Position numbers and translations under genes: made by a program. A stretch of 64,000 nucleotides of DNA from CALOCN01 sp942491735 (lineage in GTDB: Bacteria > Eisenbacteria > RBG-16-71-46 > JABDJR01), in contig CALOCN010000014.1 of the NCBI GenBank assembly GCA_942491735.1, positions 2,914,001 through 2,978,000 of the forward strand, written 5' to 3'. The notes under the pieces were generated by a model. It was given only the letters and a program-made list of their open reading frames with translations, did not search any database and was not told the DNA's origin. Shown here piece after piece: positions 1 through 8,504 of the stretch; positions within the stretch are counted from its first letter, which is position 1, and each line of letters starts with the position of its first letter.

Positions 1-805
1 GCAGTTCGGCAAGAGCCCCCGCGGCATCCTGTTCCGCCAGACAGTCCACGATACGTCGGTAGACATCCGTCCCCACCAGCCCCAGAACCGCTTCCACCGT
101 TCCGCGGTCGATCGCGCCCGGCTGGGAAGCGATCACCTGGTCCATGAGGGACAAGGCGTCGCGGAGCCCGCCCTGGGCCCGGCGAGCGACGAGGGCGATG
201 GCCTCGGGATCCGCCTCCACACCCTCCGAACCCATGAGGGTCGTGATGTGGTCCCCGATGGCCCGCGAGGGAATGCGGGCAAAGTCGAAACGCTGACAGC
301 GGGAGAGAATGGTCGCCGGAACCTTGAACGGTTCGGTGGTGGCCAGCACGAACACCACGTGCGAGGGCGGCTCTTCCAACGTCTTGAGCAGCGCATTGAA
401 CGCCTCGTTGGTGAGCATGTGGACTTCGTCGATGATGTAGACCTTGGAGCGCCCCCCCGAGGCCGCGTAGCGTGTGTTCTCCCGGAGCTCACGCACTTCG
501 TTGATCCCGCGGTTGCTGGCGCCGTCGATCTCGAGGACGTCGAAGCTGCTCCCCTCGGTGATCTGGCGACAAGCCTCGCAGGTGTTGCAGGGGACGGGCG
601 CGGGACCCTTCTCGCAATTGAGGGCCTTGGCCAGGATGCGGGCCGCGGTCGTCTTGCCGACGCCGCGCGGGCCGCAGAAGAGATACGCGTGCGCCACCCG
701 GTCCGCTTCGATCGCGTTGGCCAGGGTGCGGGTGACGTGGGCCTGGCCAACCACGTCCTCGAAAACCTGAGGACGGTACTTCCGAGCTAGGACCAGATAC
801 GACAT
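1..805 (-). CDS. dnaX: DNA polymerase III gamma/tau subunit, N-terminal part
   Basis: Clamp-loader ATPase of the replicative polymerase. The 268 visible residues begin MSYLVLARKYRPQVFEDVVG, the standard DnaX opening. Walker A is GPRGVGKTT near residues 45-53. A zinc-binding set of four Cys lies at about 64, 73, 76 and 79. Walker B is DEVHML near 126-131, and the SRC arginine-finger motif is near 168-170. The gene runs off the window edge, so the tau extension cannot be judged. The ATG is chosen because a GGAGG Shine-Dalgarno lies four bases upstream and the protein starts exactly where the family does. It lies downstream of an SRP RNA gene and a tRNA-Ala on the same strand; SRP RNA next to dnaX is also seen in Bacillus. 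No complete ORF is called here because the stop lies outside the window. Confidence 0.97.
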   Translation of the reverse strand, partial: MSYLVLARKYRPQVFEDVVGQAHVTRTLANAIEADRVAHAYLFCGPRGVGKTTAARILAKALNCEKGPAPVPCNTCEACRQITEGSSFDVLEIDGASNRGINEVRELRENTRYAASGGRSKVYIIDEVHMLTNEAFNALLKTLEEPPSHVVFVLATTEPFKVPATILSRCQRFDFARIPSRAIGDHITTLMGSEGVEADPEAIALVARRAQGGLRDALSLMDQVIASQPGAIDRGTVEAVLGLVGTDVYRRIVDCLAEQDAAGALAEL

Positions 806-954
806 GGATCCTCCGGGCAGGTACGGGGCATCTTGGATGCGTCAGCGAATGCCAGTGTACTCGTCGTGATCCGCCCGGATAAGGGGTAATGGGTCGTGCA
901 CCCACCGTCGACCCGCGCAGGACGCCGGGCACGGCCGGCCGGCTCCAACCAGGG

Positions 955-1060
955 ACTCCGGCGGCACATCGGGGGATTTGCTTACCGCTGCTACCTTCCG
1001 GTCCTGACGGGGTTCGCAAGCCTCGATTGCGCCGGACCTGGCCTTCAACACCGCCGGTAC
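955..1060 (-). ncRNA. ffs: Signal recognition particle RNA (bacterial 4.5S type)
   Basis: On the minus strand the conserved SRP domain IV core reads GTCAGGACCGGAAGGTAGCA, with the GGAA tetraloop and the AGCAGC side of the Ffh-binding internal loop. A closing stem is formed by CCGGCGG (1057-1051) and CCGCCGG (964-958), giving a hairpin RNA of about 100 nt, the size of the small bacterial SRP RNA. Exact ends are inferred from that stem. It sits between tRNA-Ala and dnaX, all on one strand. Confidence 0.93.
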
Positions 1061-1269
1061 CGCACCCCGCACGTCAACACGTGAACCTCGGGTGGGAATT
1101 CAGCCCCGCTATAGCGGATTGCGGATACAGGGCACCGCTAACTCCCCGCCTAGCACGACCCGAAATGGCGACAGGTCCCGCCGTGACCCTGCTGCTCAAC
1201 ATCAAGCTTCTTGAGCTTAAGATACTGTGCAGCAAGCACTTGAAACGGACAACCCTGTCTTTGCAGTGA

Positions 1270-1345
1270 TGGTGGAGATGAGCGGAGTCGAACCGCCGAC
1301 CTCCTCGTTGCGAACGAGGCGCTCTCCCAACTGAGCTACATCCCC
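1270..1345 (-). tRNA. tRNA-Ala (anticodon CGC)
   Basis: A 76-nt cloverleaf. The acceptor stem pairs GGGGATG with CATCTCC and contains the G3:U70 wobble that is the alanine identity element. The anticodon loop is TTCGCAA, giving anticodon CGC (codon GCG). The T-loop is TTCGACT, the discriminator is A, and CCA is encoded. Unlike the tRNA-Ser genes here, it has no downstream copies of its 3' end. Confidence 0.97.
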
Positions 1346-1621
1346 ACTGAAAAACAGGCACACGTCGTGTGCGAGCAGCGTATCTTGCCACAGGTGCCGG
1401 TCCGGGGCAAGGTTACGCCGTTCCCCTGGATCGGTTCAGGTCCCGTGTGCCGCAAGGCATGCTTTTCTTGACGAATGTCACGAAACCCGTCAGACTCCGT
1501 AAGTTCCCTGCAGATCTCCTCGAAGCCCACCCTCGGTTTTTGTGCGTTGACGTGAGACCGGCCATCCTGGTCGGTTCGCTGAATCCGTTAACGCAACTGT
1601 ATGAACCACAAGGAGATATGT
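1346..1621. other. Intergenic region upstream of tRNA-Ala and the PDZ gene
   Basis: No gene seen. A perfect hairpin GCACACGTCGTGTGC lies at 1358-1372; on the minus strand it is followed by CTGTTTTTCAG just before tRNA-Ala, resembling a terminator or a processing hairpin. A TTGACG at 1547-1552 has no convincing -10 partner at normal spacing. Confidence 0.35.
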
Positions 1622-2086
1622 ATGAAGCGCATCCTCTCGATCGCCCTTCCCTTCCTCGTTCTCGCCATTGCCGCTCCCGCCTTCGCGGGCGAGGGCAAGT
1701 GCACCGCCGGCACCCAGGAGTGCCTGGATTACATGGCGCAGAAGATGAAGAACAAGGGCTGGATCGGTGTGGAGCTCGAGAACACGGACGCCGGTCTCAA
1801 GATCACGGCCGTGGTCGAAGGCAGCCCTGCTGAGGCCGCCGGCCTCTCCGCGGGTGACTATCTCGTCGCCGTCAACGGCATCGAGTACTCCGAAGCGAAC
1901 CACGAGAAGCTCGGCGAAATGCAGAAGACGATGACGCCCGGTTCCGAGTTCACCTTCTCCATCCGTCACGGTGAGAAGAACAAGGACCTGGCCATCACGC
2001 TTGGGACCATGCCCGAGGACGTGTACGCCCAGATGATCGGCGGACACATGATCGAGCATGCCACCATGGAAGCCGAAGAGGAGTAA
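1622..2086 (+). CDS. Exported PDZ-domain protein
   Basis: A 154-residue protein with a Sec signal peptide (MKRILSIALPFLVLAIAAPA, cleavage near AFA-GE). A single PDZ-like domain follows at about residues 40-125. Its core includes WIGVELEN, then VVEGSPAEAAGLSAGDYLVA, the peptide-binding fold found in HtrA and CtpA proteases, but no protease domain is attached. Two Cys near the mature N-terminus (KCTAGTQEC) could form a disulfide. The tail is acidic. The start is set by AAGGAGA five bases before the ATG at 1622; an upstream in-frame ATG would contain that Shine-Dalgarno. It is monocistronic, with a strong terminator directly after it. It probably acts as a periplasmic binding or adaptor protein; the partner is unknown. 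Confidence 0.85.
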   Translation: MKRILSIALPFLVLAIAAPAFAGEGKCTAGTQECLDYMAQKMKNKGWIGVELENTDAGLKITAVVEGSPAEAAGLSAGDYLVAVNGIEYSEANHEKLGEMQKTMTPGSEFTFSIRHGEKNKDLAITLGTMPEDVYAQMIGGHMIEHATMEAEEE

Positions 2087-2113
2087 ACTCCCTCCCAGCA
2101 GACGATTGCACCG

Positions 2114-2148
2114 CCGGGGCTCCCTTTTTTGGGGGCCCCGGTTTTTTT
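2114..2148 (+). terminator. Rho-independent terminator of the PDZ gene
   Basis: CCGGGGC pairs with GCCCCGG across a short inner U-G/C-G stem and T-rich loop, followed by seven T. It lies 27 bases after the PDZ-protein stop codon. Confidence 0.9.
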
Positions 2149-2237
2149 ATGGTGGATCAAGAACGCTTGTCTCATCTGCTATCTTCCGGCACGAACCGCC
2201 AACAACCAGCCCAATCCAGATCCCTCGGGAGAGGCCC

Positions 2238-3611
2238 GTGAACAACTCCGAAACCAAATTCGTCACTGCCGGCCGGGCCGGAAAGTTCCAGGTCACCAAC
2301 TGGGAGGCCCTCACGGGCATCGGTCGTTTCGACGCCATCCTGGACCCGGGCACGAACCAACTCTCCGTGACTTTCAAGGTCTGCCTGGAGTTCAGCGATC
2401 ACGACCAGCAGTGGAGGGACGACGAGAAACTGAGGTGGGAACCGCGGGCATTCCAGATCGTCCAGAACTTCTGGTCGGACCGTTTCCGATTCCAGGTCCA
2501 ACGCGAGGGCTGGACATCGAGGAGCGTCGCCGTCGACATCAACATCGTTCCGACGACCATGGCCAATGCCCACCTGCACCTGCGTGTTTCCAAGCTCCCA
2601 CCGGACTGGGGCACCTCGGGCGGCGGCGTCGGGTGGTCCGGGCTCAACGGCTCGGGCGTTCCCTTCTGCAACGTGGACAATATGTCGATCGAGCCCAAGG
2701 ACCAGCGGAGTCTCCGCGAGGCGATCTTCAATCTTCGCCTCTTCGAGATCACCCAGGCTCTCAGGGACCGAAACGTGGGTGTCATCGAGTTCCCAGCGGA
2801 CAGCGCCGACATTCCGCCCGCCGTGAAAGTGCGCCTGGCCGAGTACGCGCGCTATGTCCATCGGGTCGCGACTCCCGACGTGACCGGGATCGAGATTTGG
2901 GTCTACGGAAGTACCGGTACCGGGGACAGCTTCTTCCAGACCGGGCTGGGGCTCCGCCGGGCAAAGGCGGTCAAGGACTTCCTCAACACGGTCATCAAGG
3001 ACCCGACCATGGTGCACTGCACCAGTCAGTCCTCCAAGAAGACGGGGCTCAAGCGGGCCATCCAGGAATCACTGTCGGCGGCCAATGGAGCTCCCACGAC
3101 CTCCACGAAGGTACGGGGAACCTGCATCATTCCCCACGTTCCCGCAAATGTCGATCGAGCAGCTGAGCAGAACTACATTGTGCTGTGTCACGAGTTCGGA
3201 CATATGCTCGGGCTGCCGGACGAGTACATGGGACGTCTTCATCCGAAACTGACCGAGCGTGTGAACATGGATCAATTCATCCAGGAGAATCTCCAGCTCG
3301 CAATGAAGAGCGGGGACCCCGCGGAGTGGACAGATTCCCAGAAACGCATCCAGGACCAGCAGGCGGGCGTTGCCGAAATGTTGCGCTACAACCCGGACGT
3401 CAAGACGCCGACCTTCATGGACCAGAGCCAGTTCATCAACAATACGCAGGTCGCTTCCAACAGCATCATGTATGCGGGCATGGAGGTCATGCCGGCCCAC
3501 TACCTCACGCTCTGGTCCTGCCTGGCGGAAATGACCTGGAACTTCATGGACCCAACGCACTGGAAGATCGTTCCAAGCCCGGCGCATCGCGAGGCTGTCC
3601 GATACTTCTAG
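2238..3611 (+). CDS. OmpA-like domain / zinc metalloprotease fusion without signal peptide
   Basis: A 457-residue protein. Residues ~1-170 resemble no family I can name. Residues ~180-250 match the OmpA C-terminal (peptidoglycan-binding) pattern: IEFPADSADIPP, then an I-E-I-x-V-x-G-S-T strand-turn and LGLRRAKAVKDFL. A zinc-protease motif HEFGHMLGLPDEY follows at 318-330 (HExxHxxGxxD), and a later Met in SNSIMYAG could be a Met-turn. The order OmpA-like then metzincin-like is unusual. No signal peptide is visible from any start. The GTG at 2238 is preferred because GGGAGAGG lies just upstream and the reading frame before it runs through a terminator. Secretion, if any, would need a non-Sec route or a contractile apparatus; that is inference. 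Confidence 0.75.
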   Translation: MNNSETKFVTAGRAGKFQVTNWEALTGIGRFDAILDPGTNQLSVTFKVCLEFSDHDQQWRDDEKLRWEPRAFQIVQNFWSDRFRFQVQREGWTSRSVAVDINIVPTTMANAHLHLRVSKLPPDWGTSGGGVGWSGLNGSGVPFCNVDNMSIEPKDQRSLREAIFNLRLFEITQALRDRNVGVIEFPADSADIPPAVKVRLAEYARYVHRVATPDVTGIEIWVYGSTGTGDSFFQTGLGLRRAKAVKDFLNTVIKDPTMVHCTSQSSKKTGLKRAIQESLSAANGAPTTSTKVRGTCIIPHVPANVDRAAEQNYIVLCHEFGHMLGLPDEYMGRLHPKLTERVNMDQFIQENLQLAMKSGDPAEWTDSQKRIQDQQAGVAEMLRYNPDVKTPTFMDQSQFINNTQVASNSIMYAGMEVMPAHYLTLWSCLAEMTWNFMDPTHWKIVPSPAHREAVRYF

Positions 3612-3640
3612 GCGGCGTCAGAACGGCCAGGGACTCCCGA

Positions 3641-3805
3641 TGCGTCCCTCAGGGCCATCGAATCGCTTGGGGGAAGCACCGCGAAGGCGATCACCGCCTC
3701 TTGTGGCGGAGGGGGTGGGATGAACGCCGGCTTGCAGCCGGCTACGTCCCTCAGGGTCCTCGAAAACCGGGGCCGCCGTGCCACGAAGACGACCACCGAT
3801 TCCTG
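3641..3805 (-). repeat. tRNA-Ser(CGA) 3'-end repeat array
   Basis: Directly downstream (tRNA sense) of tRNA-Ser(CGA). The plus-strand core tggcggagggggtgggat at 3704-3721 is an exact copy of 3806-3823, the encoded 3' end of that tRNA. The period is 102 bp. The core is followed by a hairpin (GCCGGC, loop, GCCGGC) and a conserved gtccctcaggg. A second, truncated unit begins again at about 3641 with gtccctcaggg and a spacer clearly similar to the first. Confidence 0.88.
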
Positions 3806-3897
3806 TGGCGGAGGGGGTGGGATTTGAACCCACGGTACCCGTGAAGGTACAACGGTTTTCGAGACCGTCTCCTTAAACCGGACTCGGACACCCCTCC
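3806..3897 (-). tRNA. tRNA-Ser (anticodon CGA)
   Basis: A class II tRNA of 92 nt including encoded CCA. Acceptor GGAGGGG pairs with CCCCTCC, and the discriminator is G as expected for Ser. The anticodon stem-loop is ACGGT-CTCGAAA-ACCGT, giving anticodon CGA for codon UCG. It has a long variable arm and T-arm GTGGG-TTCAAAT-CCCAC. Repeats of its 3' end follow it. Confidence 0.97.
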
Positions 3898-4056
3898 GCG
3901 TAAGCTGTTGGAGCGAGGGATTCTAGCGAACGGGTTTTGGTGGGTCAACCGCCGTTGTTGGTGGGTTCGAGGCCCTTGCCTTGGTGTTACCCTTCCCGCA
4001 CTGCGGGGTGGAGCGCCCATGGTGGGCCTCCGAGCGGTTCATGAGGTCGCGAAACA

Positions 4057-4968
4057 ATGCAATCGATAGTGAAGTCGGTGTGGATTCCTCTTCTTGTCTC
4101 CATGACCACCGGGTTCGGCGTGGCCTCGGCTACGGAAACCCACTGGGCGGTTGCCTCGGGCAACTGGAGCACTCCCGAGAACTGGGACAACGGTGAGCCC
4201 ACCGCGGACTGCGCCGCCACCGTTGCCGATGGAAACGCCACCATCAACGAGGCCGGCGAAGTCTGCGCCAGCCTTCACGTGGGACCGGAATCGGGCACCC
4301 TGGCCACCTTGCAGATGAACACCGGCACCTTGACCGTTGCCGGAACCGTCACCGCTTCCCGAGGCATCATCTCCCATTTCAGCGGGACCGCCGTCTATGG
4401 CCGGCTGGAACTGGGCGGCTCGGCCACCGGCTCCTATGCCCAGGGGGCGGGATCGCTCACCGTGGGCACCCTCGTTGCCGGATCCGCCACCAAGACCGGT
4501 GCCTTTTCCATCTCCAGCGGGACCTTCACCGTCAACGACTCCACCGTGATCAACCGGTTCGGCTCGCTGGTGCTCAACGGGTTCCAGACCACGTCCACCC
4601 TGGGGCATGTCGTGGCCCACGGCGGCTTCTCGGTCGCCAACGGGGGCGCTCCGATCACCGCCGAGAGCCTCATCATGGACACGTCCACCCGCGTCCTCGC
4701 CGGCATGGGACCGGGGGGCATCAGTCGGGTGGACGTCGCCGGACCCGCCGTGCTGGGCGGGTCCATCCAGATCCAGGACGTCAACAACATCTTCGACGGC
4801 ACCTTCGAGTTCATTCGCGCGGAGAACCTGAGCGGGAGCTTCACCACCGAGAATCTCCCCGAACGGTGGAGCTGGTACGTGGAGGGAAACTCGCTGTTCC
4901 TGCGCAAGGGAGACCCGAGTCCGGTCCAGGGAACCAGTTGGGGACGCATCAAGGCCACGCGCGACTAG
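4057..4968 (+). CDS. Secreted beta-repeat protein with C-terminal SWG tail
   Basis: A 303-residue exported protein (N-terminal signal MQSIVKSVWIPLLVSMTTGF, cleavage near ASA-TE). The body is Gly/Ser/Thr-rich with short repeating strands (for example TGTLTVAGTVTASRG and SGTFTVNDSTVINRFG). This resembles the right-handed beta-helix/autotransporter-type repeats of cell-surface proteins. The last residues, SPVQGTSWGRIKATRD, match the tail motif on two other secreted proteins in this window. No enzymatic motif is visible. The start is the first ATG giving a proper signal peptide; no strong Shine-Dalgarno is evident. Convergent with the ECF sigma/anti-sigma pair. Confidence 0.8.
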   Translation: MQSIVKSVWIPLLVSMTTGFGVASATETHWAVASGNWSTPENWDNGEPTADCAATVADGNATINEAGEVCASLHVGPESGTLATLQMNTGTLTVAGTVTASRGIISHFSGTAVYGRLELGGSATGSYAQGAGSLTVGTLVAGSATKTGAFSISSGTFTVNDSTVINRFGSLVLNGFQTTSTLGHVVAHGGFSVANGGAPITAESLIMDTSTRVLAGMGPGGISRVDVAGPAVLGGSIQIQDVNNIFDGTFEFIRAENLSGSFTTENLPERWSWYVEGNSLFLRKGDPSPVQGTSWGRIKATRD

Positions 4969-4977
4969 ACCCGCCGC

Positions 4978-5439
4978 TCAGTCGTTGCGGGGTGGACCGA
5001 CCTGGACCGGGTTTCGATACTTCCCCGAACGCTCGCTCGCATCCGAGTAGTCCGCGTAGGCGAGGAAGTCCACCGAGGACCGGACCACGAGGGGTTCCAC
5101 CCGGGGCGTGGTGACGGGAGGCGGGGCCACGACCCCTGCCTGGGTGCCTCCATCGACCGCGGTGATGATCGCGGGAGTCGGCGCATCCGGCTCGCCGGAC
5201 CGCGCCCGTTCAAAGATCGTCCCCGACCAGAAAACCAGGGCAAGCAGGGCGGCGGCCGCTCCCCAGCGCAGGACCGGCAGGGCCCATCCCCATCGGGGAC
5301 GCGGTTCCTGAAGGTGGCCGCGGGCCCGCAGGGCGTCCACCACCCGGTCCTCGAGTTCGCCGGGCGGGGTGATCCCCTCTTCCAGCGAACGCAGGGTGCG
5401 TCGTTCGTGATCCGTCAGGTCAGAGTGCTTGTCGTTCAT
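4978..5439 (-). CDS. Single-pass membrane protein, putative anti-sigma factor
   Basis: A 153-residue protein. The N-terminal ~55 residues are charged and cytoplasmic (DLTDHERRTLRSLEEGITPP), followed by one membrane segment around 60-75 (WGAAAALLALVFWSG) and a Pro/Thr-rich exported C-terminus. This topology and the 20-bp overlap with the end of an ECF sigma gene are typical of anti-sigma factors. No zinc-binding ZAS motif (HxxxCxxC) is visible, so assignment rests on context. The ATG at 5439 lies inside the sigma-factor reading frame, suggesting translational coupling. Confidence 0.72.
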   Translation of the reverse strand: MNDKHSDLTDHERRTLRSLEEGITPPGELEDRVVDALRARGHLQEPRPRWGWALPVLRWGAAAALLALVFWSGTIFERARSGEPDAPTPAIITAVDGGTQAGVVAPPPVTTPRVEPLVVRSSVDFLAYADYSDASERSGKYRNPVQVGPPRND

Positions 5440-5992
5440 GCTGCCGTCTTTCGTCCTGATTGAGCCACACCCGCATCGCGCGCCGCGCGCGGGAGAGTTG
5501 GCTCTTGGAGGTTCCGGCCTGGATGCCGAGGAACCCTGCAATCTCCTCGTGAGTATAGCCCTCCACGTCGTGGAGGATCAGCACTTCCCGGAAGCCTCCG
5601 GGGAGCCGGGCGATCGCCCGTTCCAGATCCACCCGTCCCACCCCGTTGAAGGGGGTCCCGCCCTCCTGCGCAAGCGCCTCGGTCAACTCCGTCTCCCTGG
5701 AGGAGCGCTCTCGCCCCCTCCGCGCCTCGCGACAACAGTTGACCAGGATTCCGCAGAGCCAGCTACGCAGGGCGGAGCGCCACTGGAAACCGTCGAGACG
5801 CTCCGCGGCGCGGATCCAGGTGGTCTGCACCGCTTCCTCCGCCTCCGCCTCGTTCCCGGCCGACAACCGCATTGCCAGTCCGTAGAGGACCGGCGCGTGG
5901 CGTCGATACAGGGATCGGAAGGCGTGCTCGTCCCCCCGCTCAAGGAAAGCCGTCACCAGCTTCCGGTCCTGTGTATCGTCGCGTCGTGTCAT
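5420..5992 (-). CDS. ECF-family RNA polymerase sigma factor
   Basis: A 190-residue protein with the two ECF regions: sigma-2 at roughly 20-90 (AFRSLYRRHAPVLYGLAMRL, then EAVQTTWIRAAERLDGF) and sigma-4 at roughly 125-180 (IARLPGGFREVLILHDVEGY, HEEIAGFLGIQAGTSKSQLS, RARRAM). The GFLGIQ-SKSQLSRAR helix-turn-helix contacts the -35 element. The ATG at 5992 removes a non-conserved N-terminal extension of the open frame. It overlaps the membrane protein downstream, so the two probably form a sigma/anti-sigma switch. The target regulon cannot be deduced from this window. Confidence 0.92.
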   Translation of the reverse strand: MTRRDDTQDRKLVTAFLERGDEHAFRSLYRRHAPVLYGLAMRLSAGNEAEAEEAVQTTWIRAAERLDGFQWRSALRSWLCGILVNCCREARRGRERSSRETELTEALAQEGGTPFNGVGRVDLERAIARLPGGFREVLILHDVEGYTHEEIAGFLGIQAGTSKSQLSRARRAMRVWLNQDERRQHERQAL

Positions 5993-6079
5993 ATCCACTT
6001 CCCGGGCCGCCAACAACGAAAGCGATGGGGGTCGCGGGACCCCCATCGCTCCCTGGCGGGAACACCCACCAAAGTCGAT

Positions 6080-7261
6080 CTACTCCTGCGACTGCGCGAG
6101 CAGTTCCTCGAACCGATCGAGCTGCCTCTGGAAATACTCGTTGCCCGGGTCCTCGGCGAGGGCGAGGCGGATGTACTCCACCGCGTCCCCGCAGTCCCCC
6201 TTCTCGTTGCAGATCTCGGCCAGGGTGTCGTAGATGTTGCCCTTCTCGTTCCCGGAAGCGGCCAGTTCGATCCCCTTGCGTGCCACCTGCTCGGCCTCGT
6301 CCAGGTTGACCTTGTGCTCGAAGCACCACCAGGCGAAGTTGTTGAGCAGGTTCGAGTCGGTCTCCCATCCCTCCGGCATGGCATCCCGCTTGAGGGCCAC
6401 CGCACGCTCCGTGTCCTTCTCGACCAGGAGCACATACTCGGGATACACCTTGGTGCGAACCTTGGCCATCTTGCCGTCGCCAACGTCAGCGGTCGCGTTG
6501 ATGAACGTGGTGAGATACGGGACGTACAGGTTGGAGTCGTTCTCGCGAACCGACATCTTCTTCATGTAGCCCAGGACTCCCATGAGCTCCTCGGTGTTCC
6601 CGGAGGCCACGATCGCATCCGCGCACACCACCACGTCCTGAGCCGTATAGAGCCCCCCCTTGGTCCCCTTGAGCGTGGCCTGGAACCGGCGCATCTCCAG
6701 CGACTCGGGGGTTCCCAGGGCGGCGGCCCGGGCGAACAGGGCGTTGGCTTCGGCGTAGTAGCCTTCCGCCATCCGGAGGTCGCCCAGGGTCACCGCGTCC
6801 TGCGCGTTGGGCGTCCTGCGATACCGATCGAGCTTCTCGGCCATGGTGGTGGGGTCGGCAAGCGCCCCGTCCAGGCTGGCCATGAAGCTTTCCGTGTCGT
6901 GATACCCGTGCCAGCGATTGATGGTTTCGCCCTGGGCATTCATGAGAACGAAGGTGGGGTAGCCGCGGGCGTGGTACTCGCGCGCGATCTCCGCGCCATC
7001 ACCGATCTCGCCATCCACCTGGACCAGGACGACACTGGAGCGCAGCGCGCCCGAGAACTCGGCGTTCTCGGCCCGTTCCACATCGAACTTCTTGCAGGCA
7101 TTGCACCAGCTGGCTTCGACCTTCAGGAGGACCGGCTTGCCCGAAGCCGCGGCCTTGGCCTTGGCATCGGTAAAGCTCAGGCCGGGGCCTGCGAAGGCGG
7201 TAGCCGCCACGGCCAGGGTCGCGATCAACGTCGTGAGTAGGATCAGGGATCGACGGTTCAT
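6080..7261 (-). CDS. Exported thioredoxin-like protein with helical repeat C-terminus
   Basis: A 393-residue protein with a Sec signal peptide (NRRSLILLTTLIATLAVAAT, cleavage AFA-GP). A thioredoxin-fold domain at about 25-140 carries the redox motif WCNACKKF (CxxC) and the cis-Pro YPTF segment. The remaining ~250 residues are alpha-helical and TPR-like (LLNNFAWWCFEHKVNLDEAE, then NIYDTLAEICNEKGDCGDAV). Known proteins of this layout are periplasmic thiol-disulfide proteins; the TPRs suggest binding a protein partner. The start is supported by GAGGAG four bases upstream of the ATG. It lies just upstream of the ECF sigma gene on the same strand but with a gap of nearly 90 bp. Confidence 0.85.
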   Translation of the reverse strand: MNRRSLILLTTLIATLAVAATAFAGPGLSFTDAKAKAAASGKPVLLKVEASWCNACKKFDVERAENAEFSGALRSSVVLVQVDGEIGDGAEIAREYHARGYPTFVLMNAQGETINRWHGYHDTESFMASLDGALADPTTMAEKLDRYRRTPNAQDAVTLGDLRMAEGYYAEANALFARAAALGTPESLEMRRFQATLKGTKGGLYTAQDVVVCADAIVASGNTEELMGVLGYMKKMSVRENDSNLYVPYLTTFINATADVGDGKMAKVRTKVYPEYVLLVEKDTERAVALKRDAMPEGWETDSNLLNNFAWWCFEHKVNLDEAEQVARKGIELAASGNEKGNIYDTLAEICNEKGDCGDAVEYIRLALAEDPGNEYFQRQLDRFEELLAQSQE

Positions 7262-7356
7262 AGTCTCCTCGATAGCAAGAGGGTGGAGCGTCGGGGTGTC
7301 CGTATCTGGGTGGCGCGAATGGGGCCAAGGGTTGCACGCCCGATACCGGGGAAAAC

Positions 7357-8424
7357 CTAGTGCTTTGTTCCCCAGCGGGCCTTCAGCCCTCCCCAGGAGA
7401 CCCGCTCGACCGGCACGTCGTCGTCGATGAGCAGGGTCAACGTGACATCCGGGCAAAGGGGGCCCATGTCGAGAATGCACTCGTGGGTCCCCGGAAGCAC
7501 CGGGGCCACGAACTCGATCTTGAAGGCCTGGCTCTCCCCCGCAAGCAGGGAGTAGCGCCCGGGGGTATTGAGCCGGAGGAACAACCCGAGATTGCACGCC
7601 TCGAGTTGTACCGAGCCCAGCATGCGCTGACCCTGGACGTTGGTAACGTCCACCCGCCGGATGGCCCGCTGCTTGGGACGCATGGGCCCGAAAACCAGCT
7701 CGGTCGCCGTGGTCTCGCACACCGGATCCTCGGCACACGGGCCGAGGCAGGGATTGCACCCCCCCACCGACGCCTGCCCCGACGTCACGAAAGAGACGGA
7801 GCCGGCGGCCGAAGGCGGAAGCACACTCCCCACGGCGGCGCAGTCGACCACATCGAACTCCCCGGCGGGGACGTTGAGGTTGTAGCTCACCTCCAGGACA
7901 TCCGGCCCGTAGGCGTAGGTATAGAACGCGCCCAGCGTGACATGCGCCCCCTCATTCTCGTAGCCGGGAACGGTCTCGGACTGGCAGTTGCCGAAACTGA
8001 AGATCATGCGGTTCGCGCTTCCCGAGGCCGGCCAGACCCCGTTCGGTCCACTCATGGGCGCCTGGGTATCCACACACGACGTCCAGCCGAACACGTCGAC
8101 ACCGGAGCCGGGGACCGGGTCGTACTCGATGCCGCACCCCGCCCCCAGGAAACCCCGGGTCGCGTCCCCCACCGTGAGCAGGTAGACCGTGTGCCCAACT
8201 CCCACCGGGCCCACCATCCGGAATTCGGAGCAGGGGGTGTCGTTGGGCGCATAGCCGCCCATCGAAGCGGGAGTGCAGATGAACTTGGTGGTCACCGGCT
8301 TGACGTGCAGGGTGATCCGCGCGTCTTCCTGGGTATAGGCGAACGCTCCCGGGATCGGGCTCACCTGAAGCAGCAGTCCCACCAGCAGGAGGACCAAAAC
8401 GGGAAGCCGTTGCGGGACGGGCAT
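7357..8424 (-). CDS. Secreted protein with C-terminal SWG tail
   Basis: A 355-residue exported protein: hydrophobic signal (VLVLLLVGLLLQVSPIPGAF) then a Cys-containing beta-rich body of unknown family. The segment ELVFGPMRPKQRAIRRVDVT and the following ~90 residues read like an Ig-like/ASPM-type domain (choice-of-anchor proteins). The C-terminus VPVERVSWGGLKARWGTKH shares the PV-x(3)-SWG-x-[IL]-K tail with two other secreted proteins here. The ATG at 8424 is preferred over an in-frame GTG at 8436 because AGGGG lies about 11 bases upstream. Function unknown; probably cell-surface or released. Confidence 0.75.
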   Translation of the reverse strand: MPVPQRLPVLVLLLVGLLLQVSPIPGAFAYTQEDARITLHVKPVTTKFICTPASMGGYAPNDTPCSEFRMVGPVGVGHTVYLLTVGDATRGFLGAGCGIEYDPVPGSGVDVFGWTSCVDTQAPMSGPNGVWPASGSANRMIFSFGNCQSETVPGYENEGAHVTLGAFYTYAYGPDVLEVSYNLNVPAGEFDVVDCAAVGSVLPPSAAGSVSFVTSGQASVGGCNPCLGPCAEDPVCETTATELVFGPMRPKQRAIRRVDVTNVQGQRMLGSVQLEACNLGLFLRLNTPGRYSLLAGESQAFKIEFVAPVLPGTHECILDMGPLCPDVTLTLLIDDDVPVERVSWGGLKARWGTKH

Positions 8425-8504
8425 GGAGCAGTTCACCCCTTCATACTAGCCAGGGTGGACCGAGGCCGCTTCCCCAAAACGATCCGGAATACGGAAACAC
8501 GCCG

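Noticed and set aside
1547..1575. TTGACG as promoter of the PDZ gene
   Set aside because: No acceptable -10 at 16-18 bp.
3618..3833. Open frame reading in-frame through two array units (two ~35-residue repeats)
   Set aside because: The 102-bp period happens to be a multiple of three here, but periods of 103-108 bp at the other loci are not, and the frame starts inside a tRNA. I treat it as non-coding.
5429..7240. 603-codon plus-strand open frame over the sigma factor and thioredoxin-like genes
   Set aside because: Crosses two well-supported opposite-strand genes and has no recognisable domain.
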